Shown here: piece by piece, positions 11,338 through 23,417 of the stretch
Numbering within the stretch: position 1 is the first letter of the stretch
Layout: every line of letters begins with the position of its first letter
DNA from: Oscheius tipulae
Lineage: Eukaryota; Nematoda; Chromadorea; Rhabditida; Rhabditidae
Length of the DNA: 64,000 nucleotides
Assembly: GCA_037178975.1 (NCBI GenBank)
Contig: JASJZH010000003.1
Location: 5,270,001-5,334,000, forward strand
Reading direction: 5' to 3'
The notes under the pieces: generated by a model
Databases searched by the model: none
The model's input: only the letters and a program-made list of their open reading frames with translations
What the model was told of the DNA's origin: nothing
Made by a program: the position numbers and the translations under genes

Positions 11338-11582
11338 CCGTCTCATCAGAAGATGATCTTGACATAACAATACTTGTGATACTGAACATAGAACAATAAA
11401 TTTTTACTGAGTGGAATCCTACAGAGGGTGCAACGACGGTATATGGTCACTTAACTCTTCCGCTGCATGTAACTTCTTTCCATTCATCTGGATATGTTTA
11501 ATGGTGGTCTCTTCTGTGAAGTACTTTCTCAGTTTTCAGATGGGAAAAAATTATCCTCTTTTAGGTTCAAGCTAGTTTTGTC

Positions 11583-11735
11583 TGTACTGAACTGGGACTA
11601 GTCATGCTTGTCCGCGTGTCCCCTCCAGTTGAACTACCCTAACGGAGCAAACGTTCTCTTTCAGGCGCAATCTCTCCAATTGACTCGACTTGCCACTTTA
11701 ACCCCTAACAGACACTAATTTGTAATAGTCCGACA
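11583..11735 (-). repeat. Dispersed repeat, copy D (diverged)
   Basis: The segment from gttgaactaccctaacgg to gactcgacttgccac aligns with the reverse complement of copy B (15055-15282) through the core, including the tcgacttgcc block. It then runs on to cactaattt as copy C does. It is clearly more diverged. The rest of 11338-11845 holds only the zinc-finger 3' UTR and the kinase promoter. Confidence 0.55.
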
Positions 11736-11845
11736 ATCACATAGAGAACGCAATTTGAAGTACACAAGTACACTCCAAAAAAGTAGTAAAAACCCAACTT
11801 TGGAATTGGCACTCTGCAGCTCTAACTCCCAAGAAGAAGGTCTCA

Positions 11846-13272
11846 ATGCGCGGGAGCAAGAACAAGAAGGAGAACGAGAAGAAGACGAAGAAAAGGACGA
11901 AGAAAAGTCGGTCGAAAGCGGAGAAGAAAAAGGAGAAGAAAGAGAAGAAAAAAAAGGACAGCAGGATAAAGAAGTCGAAAAAGGCCAGCGAATCGTCGTC
12001 TTCTTCCTCGTCTGAAGATCTCAACGATGTCTCCATCATGGTTGGCGCTGAAAACCCCTTTCTCGCCCTGAATCATCAGAAAAGGGTTTGTTCCTTGCCG
12101 GGTACAAGACGACGAAATTTAAGACTCTGCCCGGTCAACTGCGCCAAGTTCTGCCAGTCCCACAGTTTTTTGTGACGAAACTTCTCGCGGAGGAAAGACC
12201 CGACATGGATACGAAACAGCTGACGTCAATCGAAGCGACCATGCTGGACAACTACCTTCGTTCTCGAAGCGAGCTGATGGGCGGAGAATGTCTCTACACG
12301 GAGGACAACAGCAGCGAAGAGAATCGTAACTTCACTCGCTACGAGATACAGCTTAAGTACAACGAAGGACGCTACTCGGCCGTCTATCTTGCCTACCGCA
12401 CTCGTTGTATTAACAATGAGCTCCAGAGACAGGACTCGATACCATTCATCGTCAAGATTGCCTTAAGGAAGAACAGTGCTCGATCGGCTCAGCTGCTGCG
12501 CAATGAGGCCAGAATCCTTCAGGAGGTGGGAAACAAGCGATTCGATCAGAAGAAACTCCCTCTAACGCCGGTTCTCATCGACCATGGACGGGCCAGCGAC
12601 ATGCATTTTCTGATCATGACGCCTCTCGACCGCAATCTATCCAAAATCCGCGAAGATTGTGGAGGCAAATTCTCTCCCGCGACAAGTCTTCATGTTGCCA
12701 TCGAAACCCTCAACACTCTAGCCGACTTCCATGGAAAGAACCTTGTTCATCGTGATATCAAGCCGACGAACTACTGCTCGGGACTAGAAGATCAGAGCCA
12801 TCGTATCTTTTTGATCGATTGCGCTAACGCGGTCAAGAAGAATCAAACAGTCTGTCCCAGACTCGGAGTCCCGGACGGAATGACTCTTCCCTACTTGAGT
12901 CTAGAAGTTCATCAGACGGGCGACTGTTCTCAGAGAGGGGATCTGGAAAGCTGGTTCTACATGATTCTGGAACTGATCGAACCACGCGCCATGACTTGGT
13001 CAAAGGACATCCGTGTAGACGATGCCGAAGAGAAGAAGAAGCGTTTCTGGCGTGACAAGAGTCAACTTGAGAACAAAACCCTTCTGGCGGTGGCCGAGAT
13101 TGTCGGCAAAATGAGGGAAGTCGTCTTCCCGAAGGATCACATGGCTGTGAAGCAGAAGTTCATCGAGGCTTTGGAGCAGCACGGAACTCCCGGACAAAAA
13201 TGGAGGGTCGACTGGGTCAAGCCGAAACCTATTCAGGTGGCTTCTCCGAAGGAGGTCGTCCCGAAGAAGTAG
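11846..13272 (+). CDS. CK1/TTBK-like protein kinase with altered DFG motif
   Basis: Two exons by my model: 11846-12085 and 12166-13272, with an 80-nt intron (gtttg...ccacag), about 448 residues. The N-terminal 80 residues are a Lys/Glu-rich basic tract ending in a Ser run. The kinase domain starts near YEIQLKYNEGRYSAVYLAY, a weak glycine loop. It has a VAIK-type lysine in IVKIALR, HRDIKPTNY as the catalytic loop, and LIDCANA where LDFGLAR is expected, so Asp is kept but Phe-Gly is Cys-Ala. TLPYLSLEVH and the QRGDLESWFYM helix are typical of CK1/TTBK kinases, a group greatly expanded in nematodes. Activity cannot be inferred; metal binding is plausible because Asp remains. A poly(A) signal lies at 13294-13299. 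The gene is convergent with LRRC47, with stops 104 nt apart. Confidence 0.85.
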
Positions 13273-13376
13273 AACGACAACCGTTGATCTTTAAATAAAA
13301 ATACCCGGGACATCTGTCTTCTCTCAATAGTTTTATAAGAAATCAACAAAAAGTTTCAACAATTAACCGTAATGAC

Positions 13377-15637
13377 CTATTCGACGACTTTTCTCTCCGT
13401 CTTCACCGAGGACAGGTCATTTTTGTCGGGATAGATCGAGAGCAGATCGTCTTCCTCGGTTGTGATTCTAACCTGATCAATCGACAAAGATGGACAGAAC
13501 TGGAGCGTCTCGGCAATGATCTGGTCCATGACTTCTTTACATATTTGAAGCGAATCGACTGATGAGACCTCAACCCAGACAGATTTCGTAGTTTCGGACA
13601 ACTGAAAAGTATCGTTGGAAACAAACTTTCACAAGTTACTTTAGTGGAATCGCTATTGGTGACAGGCGCAAGACTCATGACGAGTCCATTGGAATCGGTA
13701 AGGCAAGGCAGTTGAGGCAGATTCTTGACCAGATCGAGATATCGATGGAGTGGATTCAAGGTGTTCCGCTTGGTTCTCTTCCGGGCCAACTCGGCGTCTC
13801 TCAGCAAGGCGTCGAGTAGTTCTCGAGCACTGATCGGCGTCTTCTTGTGCAAGGCCGTGATCTAAAACGCGAATATTCGATAAATAGGATCTATTCACAT
13901 GAAGCTCGTCGGGAGGAAGAGCCAGGTATTTAAGCGGAGGAGCGAACGTAGTCAGGTCGTGGGTTCCGATGGCAGCAATAGTCCTATTTCCACAGATCGA
14001 AGAATGCAACTTTGTCTGGAAAAAGTAGCTGTAGGACTATTGAAAACTAACCTGAATGTTGATGAACTTCTTGAAATTATCACCGGAAATATCCAAGTCT
14101 TTGAGAACACAGCAGACCAGATACGGTCGAACATCTTTGACAGATGCGAGGCGGTTCACAGTAAACTGTTCATTTCCGGTATGAATTGTTATGGATGCAT
14201 TCTTGTTGTCCTCATTCTTTCCGGGTTCATCTTGACTTGTGGATATGCTATCCTCTTTCTCAACAACGGTATTCTTTTTTATATACGTCATGAGAGCCAG
14301 AATCTGAACAGACTTGTTCGCTCAAAAAAGTAATGCTGACCTTAGTTCGCTTGTCATTAGCCAGCTTAACAAATCGGGAATTTTTGAATGGATTGCTGGA
14401 CAGATCCAAAAGACGCATTTTGTCGAGCTTGCCAATCGGACCGGGAATGGCACTTAGCATATTGGAAGACAGGTTCAGATCCTTCATCGCTTCCAGCTTG
14501 GCGAAAGAGTCATCGATCTAAAATAGTGGAAAAAAAACATTTAACAAAAAACCTTAGTGATCTGATTGTTGCTGAAATTGGCCGTGTGCAGATGCGTCAG
14601 TTTCCCACTACCGAGACCCTTGGGTAAGACTGTGAGCTGATTGTGGGAAAGATCAATCACATGGAGCTGTTCGAGATTAGAGAAATCAAAGAGTCGCTCG
14701 TTTGTGAACTAAAATGGGCTATGAGAGAGGAAAAAGAAAAAGAACCTGGTTGCGACTGCCAATGAAGCTCTCCAGTTTGGATAGGCGACTAAAGGTCGAA
14801 GGAAGAGACGCGAGTTTATTCTCGCTAACATCCAGGAACTTGAGAAGAGAAAGAGTACCTCAAATCTCTCTATTACTAAAGTGCAATGATGTCTGTTCGT
14901 CCGTCACCACGAGAAAACAGCTGGCAAGGCATGGAACGTCAAGAATTGAGTTGACAATTCAGCTTTTGATGAAAATTTTGAAACTTAGGCTATTAGAAAA
15001 GCGGCGTAGCCGTCTGTTGTCAATGCTAAGCCAAGTCTAAGGGACGGCTGGTCTAGTTCTAAATGCCCAAAAGTCTGTGTGTGTCTGTGTGTGTGTATCT
15101 GTCTGTTTGAAGCCAGTTGCTAATTAGAGACTGTTACTCTGTGCGCACACAAATTGTTGGCAAGTCAAGCCAGTTTGGGAAAGCGCCTTTGGGAACGCAG
15201 TTCCTGTCAGGGTAGCTCGACTAGAACAACATCTACCTGTCATGAGTCCCAACGAGGCATCAGTCAAACTTGTTGGCTTATAAGATTGGAAAACAAACGA
15301 AATGCCTTTGGTTGAAACAATAAAAACGTACCAATTTCGTCAGGAAGTACGGCGAGAGAATTATTGGCCAACGTGAGCCGAGTCAACTGCGTACAATTGA
15401 CAATACTCTGATGAAGTTGATAGAGATCGCAATGGGTGAATGAGATGAAATTGACCGGAACACCCTAAAATTACATTGCACGCTATTCAAACAAGCCTTT
15501 ACATCATAGAAGGCCAGTTTCTGCAGTTCTTCATAGCTCAGTTCCATGCCCCTCTTCAGCGGTCCCTTGATGACCAGCTCATGACGTGCTTTGGGTCCAC
15601 GGATCGCCTCGATTTCCGGCCACTCTTTCAGGGCCAT
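13377..15637 (-). CDS. lrrc47: LRRC47-like leucine-rich repeat protein with B3/B4 (PheRS-beta-like) domain
   Basis: Begins MALKEWPEIEAIRGPKARHEL. The leucine-rich repeats include LTRLTLANNSLAVLPDEIG, LDVSENKLASLPSTF, IDLSHNQLTVLPKGL and LNLSSNMLSAIPGPIGKL. The C-terminal part has KLHSSICGNRTIAAIGTHDL (about 13960-14005), the B3/B4 tRNA-editing-like domain shared by LRRC47 and phenylalanyl-tRNA synthetase beta, and the protein ends at 13377. The exact molecular role is not settled. The ATG is 2 nt after TTTCTCAG, a likely trans-splice acceptor, and the L17 gene ends 148 nt upstream, so this is probably the second gene of an operon. Most introns are about 45 nt, but one of about 490 nt (about 14846-15332) is swollen by dispersed repeat copy B. 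Confidence 0.85.
15055..15282 (+). repeat. Dispersed repeat, copy B (inside LRRC47 intron)
   Basis: The fullest copy of the family. It contains a TG-rich microsatellite (about 15068-15110), a middle block with tgtgcgcacacaaattg, and a 3' block shared with copy A. Reverse-complemented, its middle matches copy C at 46573-46660, and a longer stretch matches copy D. It lies within the enlarged LRRC47 intron, in antisense orientation to that gene. Confidence 0.75.
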
Positions 15638-15785
15638 TTCTGAGAAACCGTCTGCGTTTTTATCTAAGTTGCTAGGAAATTTTAAGCGAAAAGCACACAT
15701 GGATGGATGGAACAGCAATGGAAACATTTTACTGCGACAAAATAAAATCAACAAAGAAAACAACGACCTACAAAACTAGACAAAC

Positions 15786-16463
15786 TTATTGCTTCTTCCT
15801 GAGTTCAGTTAAACGATTCGACAAGCTTTCTTTCAGACGATCATTGACAGGAGATTTGGGTTGTATTTCTGGTTCGGTGATAACTGGAGGGAACGGATTG
15901 CCTGAAGAGAATTATCAAATGAACATTTGAGATGCCAATACCGTCAATTTCGAGAACAGCGATGTCGTATCTCTTCCAAAACTCGCGTTTCCCCTGAATA
16001 TACTGTTGTAGACGAGCCGAAGGAAGGCGGTAAATCGAAGTGAACGGGCCTTCGAGGTCTTTGAAACGCGGGATGATTACCTGGAAACGATTGACCTCTT
16101 AGCTCTAAAACAAGCCTACCTCGTGCATTTTTGTGATGAGATCTTTTTCAGGTAGCCACCAATCAAACATTTCGGCCGTGTAGTCGTCATGTTGTCCTCG
16201 TTCGACGCCGAGTTGAATCAGCTGCAATTTTCGGAATAAATATATCTCAAAAGACTGACTCTTTCGACATACGGTCTGGCCTCGACAGCCCGATTCCATT
16301 GAAATTCGGCCCTTTCTTCGCGAACAAGCCGAGTTACAATTTTTCGAAGAACTTCTAGGCGGGCTCTTGCACTCGGCTCGATTCCTGACGTCTTCAACTT
16401 TTGCGGCGCATGTCCAACAGTTACACGGATCTTCGGCAACGTGGAAGCTATTCGATGCGACAT
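15786..16463 (-). CDS. mrpl-17: Mitochondrial ribosomal protein bL17m
   Basis: Four exons, about 180 residues. It starts MSHRIASTLPKIRVTVGHAP; an upstream in-frame ATG at 16520 would add about 19 residues. Then LEVLRKIVTRLVREERAEF, the L17 signature around AVEARPYVERLIQLG, MFDWWLPEKDLITKMHEVIIPR with the mitochondrial L17 pattern ADFWLTEKDLI, and a charged C-terminus ending RLTELRKKQ. It is a protein of the large mitoribosomal subunit near the peptide exit tunnel. LRRC47 starts 148 nt downstream on the same strand, and KSR ends 448 nt upstream. Confidence 0.93.
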
Positions 16464-16911
16464 CTTGAATTTAGGAAATACTTCGGAAAGAAAACTGTGA
16501 AAAGTATGTAGAAGATCCAACTAAAATGGTATCAAAACGAACAAGACAATAGTCAAAAACTTTGTTCAAGTTTTCGAAAGGGGAAGTAAGTTTAAAGAAG
16601 TGAGAACGGGGCCATTATGTATCTCTGTGTAATAATTTCACAAAATCGTACAGTCGGAAGAGAGCATGAGAGCAAGCGTGTATCGTATGATATAGAAGAG
16701 TTTGGTAGACCCGATTCACAACATTACGGTTTCGGAAGAAGGGGGCTACGGGATATAATGCAGCACAGAAGGGGTGAGAAGGTGAAAGCACGCAAAACAC
16801 AACGACAAATTACCGGTTGAAGTTATTTTTTTGTGGAAAAGGGATACAAAAGTCGACTAGAAACATGAAATACACATTAGGTAAAAGGGTTGGGGTGTAA
16901 AAATATGTATG
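16464..16911. other. Intergenic region between KSR and mrpl-17
   Basis: Open frames here (16615-16820) are short and unconserved. The stretch should hold the KSR 3' UTR and the promoter or trans-splice region of mrpl-17. I see nothing else in it. Confidence 0.4.
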
Positions 16912-19900
16912 TTAAAAATTGGATTCAAAACTTCGAATCATTGGGAAAGATGGACTACGATCTAGACGTCGACGAGGCAACGAATTGAGCAGATTACTGA
17001 TCTCCGAGAAAGCTGGTCGATCGTCGCCCGAAAAACTCCAACAGCGCATCAGAATTTCCAAGATCTGAACATGAAACATCGTAGCCAAGGAACATACGAA
17101 AAATACCCTTGGCTTCGCCTCTTTGCTCGTCTTGATATTATGGAGGGGCGGTTTTAGTCCGTGTCCTACGATGTAAATAATCCTGTCAGGATGTTCCTTC
17201 GCGAATGGAAAAGTGTACGTCAACAGCTCGTACCACACAGTACTGAAACAAGAATAGGATAATGAGTGAAGAAAAGCGAACCCGAAGGAGTAGGCGTCGG
17301 ACTTTTCGGTATAGGGCAGCTCACGGCCATCTACAGCAATCGATTGGATGATTTCCGGAGCTTGATAGACAAGCCAATGTTGTGACACTTGAATGGAATT
17401 CTCTCTTGGTGGATAGCGAAGTCTTTTCATGCTGGCTAGGCCGAAGTCGGTAATGACAACTTTGTAGTTGTTCTCAATGAAGACGTTTTTCGTGCGCAGA
17501 TCCTTGTGTAGAATTTTCTTCGTGTGCAGATACGATATGCCCTGAAATTTGAAGATTCTTTGAGAAGTACCAGCCGTCTTTTTGCCTTCAGTTTGCATTG
17601 GCGGCTGCGTCGCTTCGTAGTAACAAAAGACATTGCGACAAAGGCAAAGTCTTACATAGAGCGCATGCAAAGTTGACTTGCCACCCAATATTGGCACTAA
17701 CTTTTCTAGACAACACAACTTCTGGGCAACATAATTGGCACGCTTTCGTTTCGTAGTGACGGACAGATAGACTGACATACACAATTGAGCTTTAATAGTA
17801 GAGTGATTACCTGACATATTTGAGTAGCAATATGGTGTGCAGTGCCTAATTCCAACTTCTCCTTGGTCTCGTGGAGGATGCGATATAAGGATTGGCCTTT
17901 GCAGAGACTCATCACGATCGCAAGACGGCCTTCCTCCATGCAGCAGCCAAGTAATAGGACAATGTTATCGTGGCGGGTGTTCTAAATATATAGCTGAAGA
18001 AAATGCATCGAATAAAAAAACCTTATGAGCGGCCACTTCGGCTTTGAATTCGTCCAATCGTCTAGATTCCTCGATATGATCCATGTTGAGAAATTTGACG
18101 GCCACATCTCCGAAGTGGTATCCACGAAGGACGTCGCCAAATCGACCATGACCGAGCAGAGGATTAGGATTCTTCTTGAACTCGATATCGGCTAGTGCAA
18201 TTGTGACTTCTTTCCATCCGGCCTGCGGGTTTCCGCCTCGTATTGTGCTCATTGTCCATCTATGACGATCCCAGGTATGACCAGGAGAACGACCACCATT
18301 CGAACCATCGCTCAGCGTCAGATCAGTGCCAGCACTTCCTGTAGAGTCGCCAATGACAGTTCCTTCGCTGCTGTCCAAACGTTGATCAGCAGTTCTCGGC
18401 ATTTCTGGACTGTCTCCGGTTCCTTCGGGTAGAACTATGTCCGGAATTTCGACTTCCTGTACAGTATCCGGGAAGGTGAATCGGCTTTTAGAAGATGGAG
18501 GAGCAGTGAACTGTGTATAAGGACTGGGCAGCGTTCCCATGCCTAAAGCGACTAAAATGAGAAGAGAATAATGTGAGTGCTCTGTTTTTCCATATATTGT
18601 AGCCTTTTGTTATAAGACGACAAAAAGCAAACCTAATGCAGCAGGAGTACTTGGTGCGGAACTATTGGTCGAAGACGAACTGTCAGCGACATTGTTCACT
18701 TCGGGAGGGAAGGGGAAAACCGTCTCTTGCATTGGTGTATCGTTCCATATACTCTAAAAGTTGTCTGTTCAAACGAAATTTCGAAGCAGATACCGTATTA
18801 TGCTGAGAGATTAATCGTTCGACCCAGTGTCGCAGGTGATCAGGCGTCAGTCCACACGTATCTCCAATTCTACTCTTGCACTGAGTATGCACCTTCCATT
18901 TGCAAGATTTACACTTTTCCCACGAGCTGACAAAGCCCAATCCAAGTGGACGCTGGCATACTGTACATGCTGAATTGTACTTTGATTAGAGAACCCTTGG
19001 AAAACTTACTCTGGTCACTCATTAGGCGCAGCTTGGTCGATCGATGCCATTTATGAGGGATTGCATGGTTCATTCGTGAGAGCTGCGGCGACCTTTGCGA
19101 TCCGTCCATGTTATCTGGAAAAAGGTGTTAGCTTTGGAGATGGGAGGAAAATATGGAGCTAACACTTCGAAAACTGACCGAATTGTAGGCTGACGGAATG
19201 AGTGACACGCGAATTGACGCCCAATGTCGGAGTCGAATGAGTAGACGTGCTCAATGGTGATGCCGGGGACAATGTGGTTCGACCAGTCAGGACAGACAGT
19301 GAGCCGCTGCCAGAAGCCGATCGACTGAAAGAAATCAATTGAGAAAGAGACGGAGTTGAAGGTTGCGGGAACTAATGCTATGTGGACGAGGTTTCACAAC
19401 AACTTCGTGATTATCTGAGAAAAGGCCAAAATCTTAATTTTTGTTTTGAAGGTCTCGAGAACAAATTTTAGTGAATGATAGTGTTGTTTGGAAGTGGCAT
19501 CGGGTAAAACGTAGTCAAGGAAGTGGCGCCCCGTTCATTCCAATCCATGAAATGTAAACAAATAGCTGCTGGACATTTGACTTGCCTCTTTTCTCTCTTC
19601 AGTAACCCCATTTTGTAAGTAGATTTAAGAGAGAAGGAATATATAGCGCTGTGAAGTAGACTAGAGCAGATCAACGTGCATGTTATGTAGATATTTTCGG
19701 GTCAACCTGCTTGAACATGTGGCGTGGCTGCAGCGTAAGAGCATAGCGCAAAAACAAGGCGAAAATGAGGGGAGAGGGAAATCAGTTCAACAGCTCACGG
19801 GTTATCGTCAACTGCAAGTAAATCGGAAATCTTGACAAGTCGCCTACATTGACCGGTTTTCGCTGAGCCACGCAAACTCGCCACTCGATACACACCACCC

Positions 19901-21413
19901 GTCTTGACCTCTTTGCCAACTAACTATCCATTCTTCCCATTTTAAAAGAAACTTGCCTATGTCCAGGAGTTGAAGGGCTTGGCGAGCCAGGGAACGAGCC
20001 AGATCCGGAGCACGATGGAATTAAGAGTTCAGCCGAACCGGGCGATTCTCTTCCACAATTCCTGCATATTTATTACGGTTTTCCACAAAAATTAATGCTC
20101 ACCTCTGATCAACAGTCGTGACAACAAATCGAGGACTGTTCAATGGGCTGGCTGACTCAACACTAGTTCCTCGTAGACTGGTTGTACGAGCTGAAATGCG
20201 AATTATTAAAAGGTTATTATGTTTTGATTTTGTTACCCTGATGAGTAATGAAATACGTACCTAGACTAGGAGCCACCTTCACGGACCACGATAGCTGTTT
20301 TTCGGTAAAGTTAACATCGTCTCGTCTGCCTGAAAATGCTTGTCTTATCATTTGCCAATGAAACGCTCTTCGATTGGAGCTCATTTCAACTAGTTGCTTC
20401 TTTGTATTTTCTTTATAGGTTTACTTCTCGCGCAAACTATTACGTTCTGGTTATGTTGTCAGAGCAAGGTTTACAGCAATGAAATCACACGAGATTCCCG
20501 TAGTAGAAAACTTTTTTTCTTATTCCAATATATATTGTCAACCCGTTGCCTGTAACAAGATTGAACAGCTCTTCAGTAGAAGATAAATTATTAGCCGTTT
20601 TTCAAAAAGGGCTGCTCAACACACCCACCAAAGGTGATGCAAAAACAGTCGAAAATCATGGAAATATTGGGTGCACATAGGCCAGTTAGGGGAAATATAT
20701 CGACCGATGGAAAACGACTCGCGCACTTGGTCGCTAGGAATCAGTCGACGCGCCGACAGTGATGGATCATTGCCACAAGTGTACAAGCGGGTTAAGACTG
20801 AAGAAAACCTAAGAGTCTTAACACTAACCTTGAAGAACGTCGAAGTATGTTCTGACTGCCTCACAGGATTTGAGAACGCGACGCTTGGACTCGGGTGAGT
20901 AGCGTCCTCGTTCTGCGAGAGATTTTACCTGTATTATAAAGTAAGAATGAGTACAAAAGAAATGAAAACCTCGTTATCTGGTAGTTGAATGAGTGCGAGA
21001 ACATCATGGTAGCCGAGCAGCCTGAAAATTCGGAATGAAATCCGTATATATGTAACAAACTGTATGTGTCGAATGTTTGTGGCAGACAGACCGACTACTC
21101 GAAGCCATTCGTGCATCTGGGGTCGGATTCCATTCCGAATACGCGGACGAAGACTCAGTGCCTTACAAAGAGCTTTTACCACTTCGCCCTGAATGATATA
21201 TGCTTGACAAGTATTCCAAAACTGACCTCGAGAATGACGATATCAGCTTCATTCAGTTTAGCAGTTTCGTCTTGGTATTTTCGAACCAGTTTATCGTACT
21301 GTACAAGAGCCTGCTCATAGTCACCACTGGAGCCGCTTGTACTTGCTCCCTCCTGAATTTGCAACTGATCTGACCAAGAAAGAAGGACCTACATTTACTG
21401 CGGAGTCTCCCAT
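16912..21413 (-). CDS. ksr: Kinase suppressor of Ras (KSR)
   Basis: Many exons. Exon 1 is MGDSA (ATG at 21411-21413), then a coiled-coil/SAM-like N-terminus, QYDKLVRKYQDETAKLNEAD, QMHEWLRVVGLSATNIRHIQ and YHDVLALIQLPDNE. Ser/Thr/Pro-rich linkers follow (about 19150-20330). Next is a C1 domain (HAIPHKWHR; CKSCKWKVHTQCKSRIGDTC, about 18850-19080), another linker, and the pseudokinase: LLGHGRFGDVLRG, a retained VAVKF lysine, HKDLRTKNVF in place of HRD, TDFGLAS, YQAPEII, ending SFPMIRSFESNF. HKD with N-V-F is diagnostic of KSR. KSR scaffolds Raf-MEK-ERK signalling at the membrane; I recall invertebrate KSRs keeping the lysine that is Arg in mammals. Larger introns occur at about 17541-17811 and 19390-19960. 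It is divergent from RNPS1 across about 890 nt. Confidence 0.92.
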
Positions 21414-22299
21414 TTAGGAACGGAAAATGGTCACTTGATTGGTACTATGCTCACCAGTGACCATTCAACACGTGTCCTGAAAGAACACTATCGAGGCATA
21501 TTACTGAAGAAGAATACATCGTGAGGAAATGAACACAATTTGAATGAGATCAGACAATTTTTTCCCCTTAGAAACAAATCTACTGAATCACAATCACTGT
21601 TTCAACTAGTGTTCGTCAAAAGATAAAATTGGTAAGAAAAAGATAACAGTGTACTTGTTTTCTGCTCTACGAGCCGCAAAAAGTTCTCACTTTTTGTGGG
21701 AGGAGCGAGGCGCTGTCATGGAAACGCGGCTAGTGGTAAACAGCGAGCAGCTGACGCCTAGTCCAGATGACTCGGAAATTAGCAAAGAATTGAATGTTTT
21801 TGGACAAGAGTAACGGTGATAACTTTCAGCATTTTTATGTTGCTGAGCTCGCAGAACAAAGATAGAAGATAGAGAGTAAGAATGACATACGGATTAAGAA
21901 TCACAAACCTGGCCTGGCTGGCCAGGTTAATGATCAAAGGCGCGCGTTGTTTACAAGCCTAGCCTGGCCGGTGAGGCCAGGACGCGCTCAGCGAGCGAAC
22001 TTGGCCTGGACAAACCTGGCCAGCGCGAACATTTCGGTCAGGTTTGCGCTGCCTCTTCGGATACTGAAAATGAGTAAAACAGAAATCCAAAATTGCACAA
22101 TCCCGCCACTTTGCGAAAAAGTACATACAGTTTATGCGCCAATTTGAAGCTCGTGATCAATTCAACATAATTTTCCTGTTTCGTAGTTATTTGAAGAAAA
22201 AAAAATGCCTCAGCGAACGACTTCACACTTCTGTCTATGTATATTTCACTTGCATTCTAAAATTTGTGCAGAGCGAACCTTGTTATTGATAGTTTTCAG
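21414..22299. promoter_or_regulatory. Divergent KSR/RNPS1 promoter region
   Basis: The 886 nt between the two ATGs have no convincing gene. They contain the CCTGGCC hairpin cluster described separately and a GC-rich patch in otherwise AT-rich sequence. No promoter element can be named from sequence alone. Confidence 0.5.
21908..22021. repeat. CCTGGCC inverted-repeat cluster
   Basis: Two identical 7-bp inverted repeats, CCTGGCC-5 nt-GGCCAGG, lie at 21908-21926 and 21963-21981, 55 bp apart. A third CCTGGCC at 22015-22021 repeats the preceding acaaa context of the first. The block is much more GC-rich than its flanks. Confidence 0.6.
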
Positions 22300-23278
22300 A
22301 TGTCGAACGGCGACAGAAAGCGCCGCTCTCGTTCCTCGAGCAGCTCGTCCAGTTCATCTAGCAGGTAAAGCTTATTTTTTCACAATTTTTGAAGTATAAA
22401 CCTAGTAATACCAGCGGCGGATCATCTTCTCGTTCCTCGAGCGGATCCAGTGTGTCCCGTTCACGATCTCCTAGGAAAAATAGGAACTCTGGAAAAGTAG
22501 GATATTCTATTTGTTCTGCCAAGTACACTTTCTAGAGTCCGGTTCATCGCCGATCGCCTAGCCCTCGTCGCTCATCTGGTAGAGAAGGAGCTCGCGCTGA
22601 TCGAGTTGGCCGTACATCCCGCCACTCTCCTATTCGTCGTTATTCTTCTCCTCGTCGTCGTCGCAGCGGAAGCCGTGGAGCCGGTGATAGACGTCGTACC
22701 TCTCCCAAAAAGTAAGTTCCTCTTCGCTATCAAACTGTTGTTAGATCTTCTCCTCGTCGCGACTTCTCACCTCGCAAACAAAGCCCAGTTCGCAAAGTTA
22801 CAATCGACAATCTCTCTCCCAACGTGAAGAAGGAGCATTTGGACGAGATCTTCTCGATATACGGCACTATCGTGAACTCTGACCTACCTGTGAATCTTCA
22901 TCATAAACATCTCAATCGCGGTCATGGCTGGGTAGAATTTGCAAAAAGTGAGGAAGCTGAGAAGGTACCACTCCTTTTTTCTTGAGCCCCCATCTTTCAG
23001 GCTGTCAAATTTATGAATCATGGTCAAGTCGACGGGAAAGTAATTACTGTCGAAATTAGCGAAGCCAGACAGCTACGCAGTGTCCACAACGCTCGTTCTC
23101 CTGCTAAGAGAAGCCCCGCCCGCAGAAGGTAACCATTCATTTATTCCTTATGAAGAACTTCGTTGGATTCAGCTCTCCGCGTGGACGTAATGTTCCTTCT
23201 GATACTCGTCGCCGTTCTTCTCCTCGTAGAAGTTCTGGTGCCAACGATGTGCCTTTGGGTAGCCGTCGTCGTTCCTAA
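22300..23278 (+). CDS. rnps-1: RNPS1, RNA-binding protein with serine-rich domain
   Basis: Six or so exons. The ATG follows TTTTCAG with no gap, a likely trans-splice site. The N-terminus is a Ser run and RS/SR repeats (about 22300-22790). A single RRM follows, with VTIDNLSPNVKKEHLDEIFS as RNP2, GHGWVEFAKSEEAEKAV as RNP1 and a final strand ending KVITVEISEARQ. The C-terminal tail is RS-rich and ends PLGSRRRS. The RRM's KxHLxEIFSxYG pattern and the RS-RRM-RS layout fit RNPS1, a component of the ASAP/PSAP and exon-junction complexes in nuclear mRNA splicing and surveillance; other SR proteins are a less likely reading. A poly(A) signal is at 23360-23365. Convergent with the gene at 23418. Confidence 0.85.
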
Positions 23279-23417
23279 ATCCCTAAGACGGTCTCTAACC
23301 TAATTGTATCGCTCTCATCGACCAATGTAATTCGACAGTTCGTTGTTATCCTAGTATGAAATAAAGTTTCAATTCAAACGCTTGTGCTGAAAACATTCAT
23401 TTCGATACTCTCATTAT

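Noticed and set aside
11755-12015. Glu-rich ORF overlapping the kinase N-terminus
   Set aside because: It is the out-of-frame reading of the Lys-rich exon at 11846; the Lys-rich frame splices in phase to the kinase domain.
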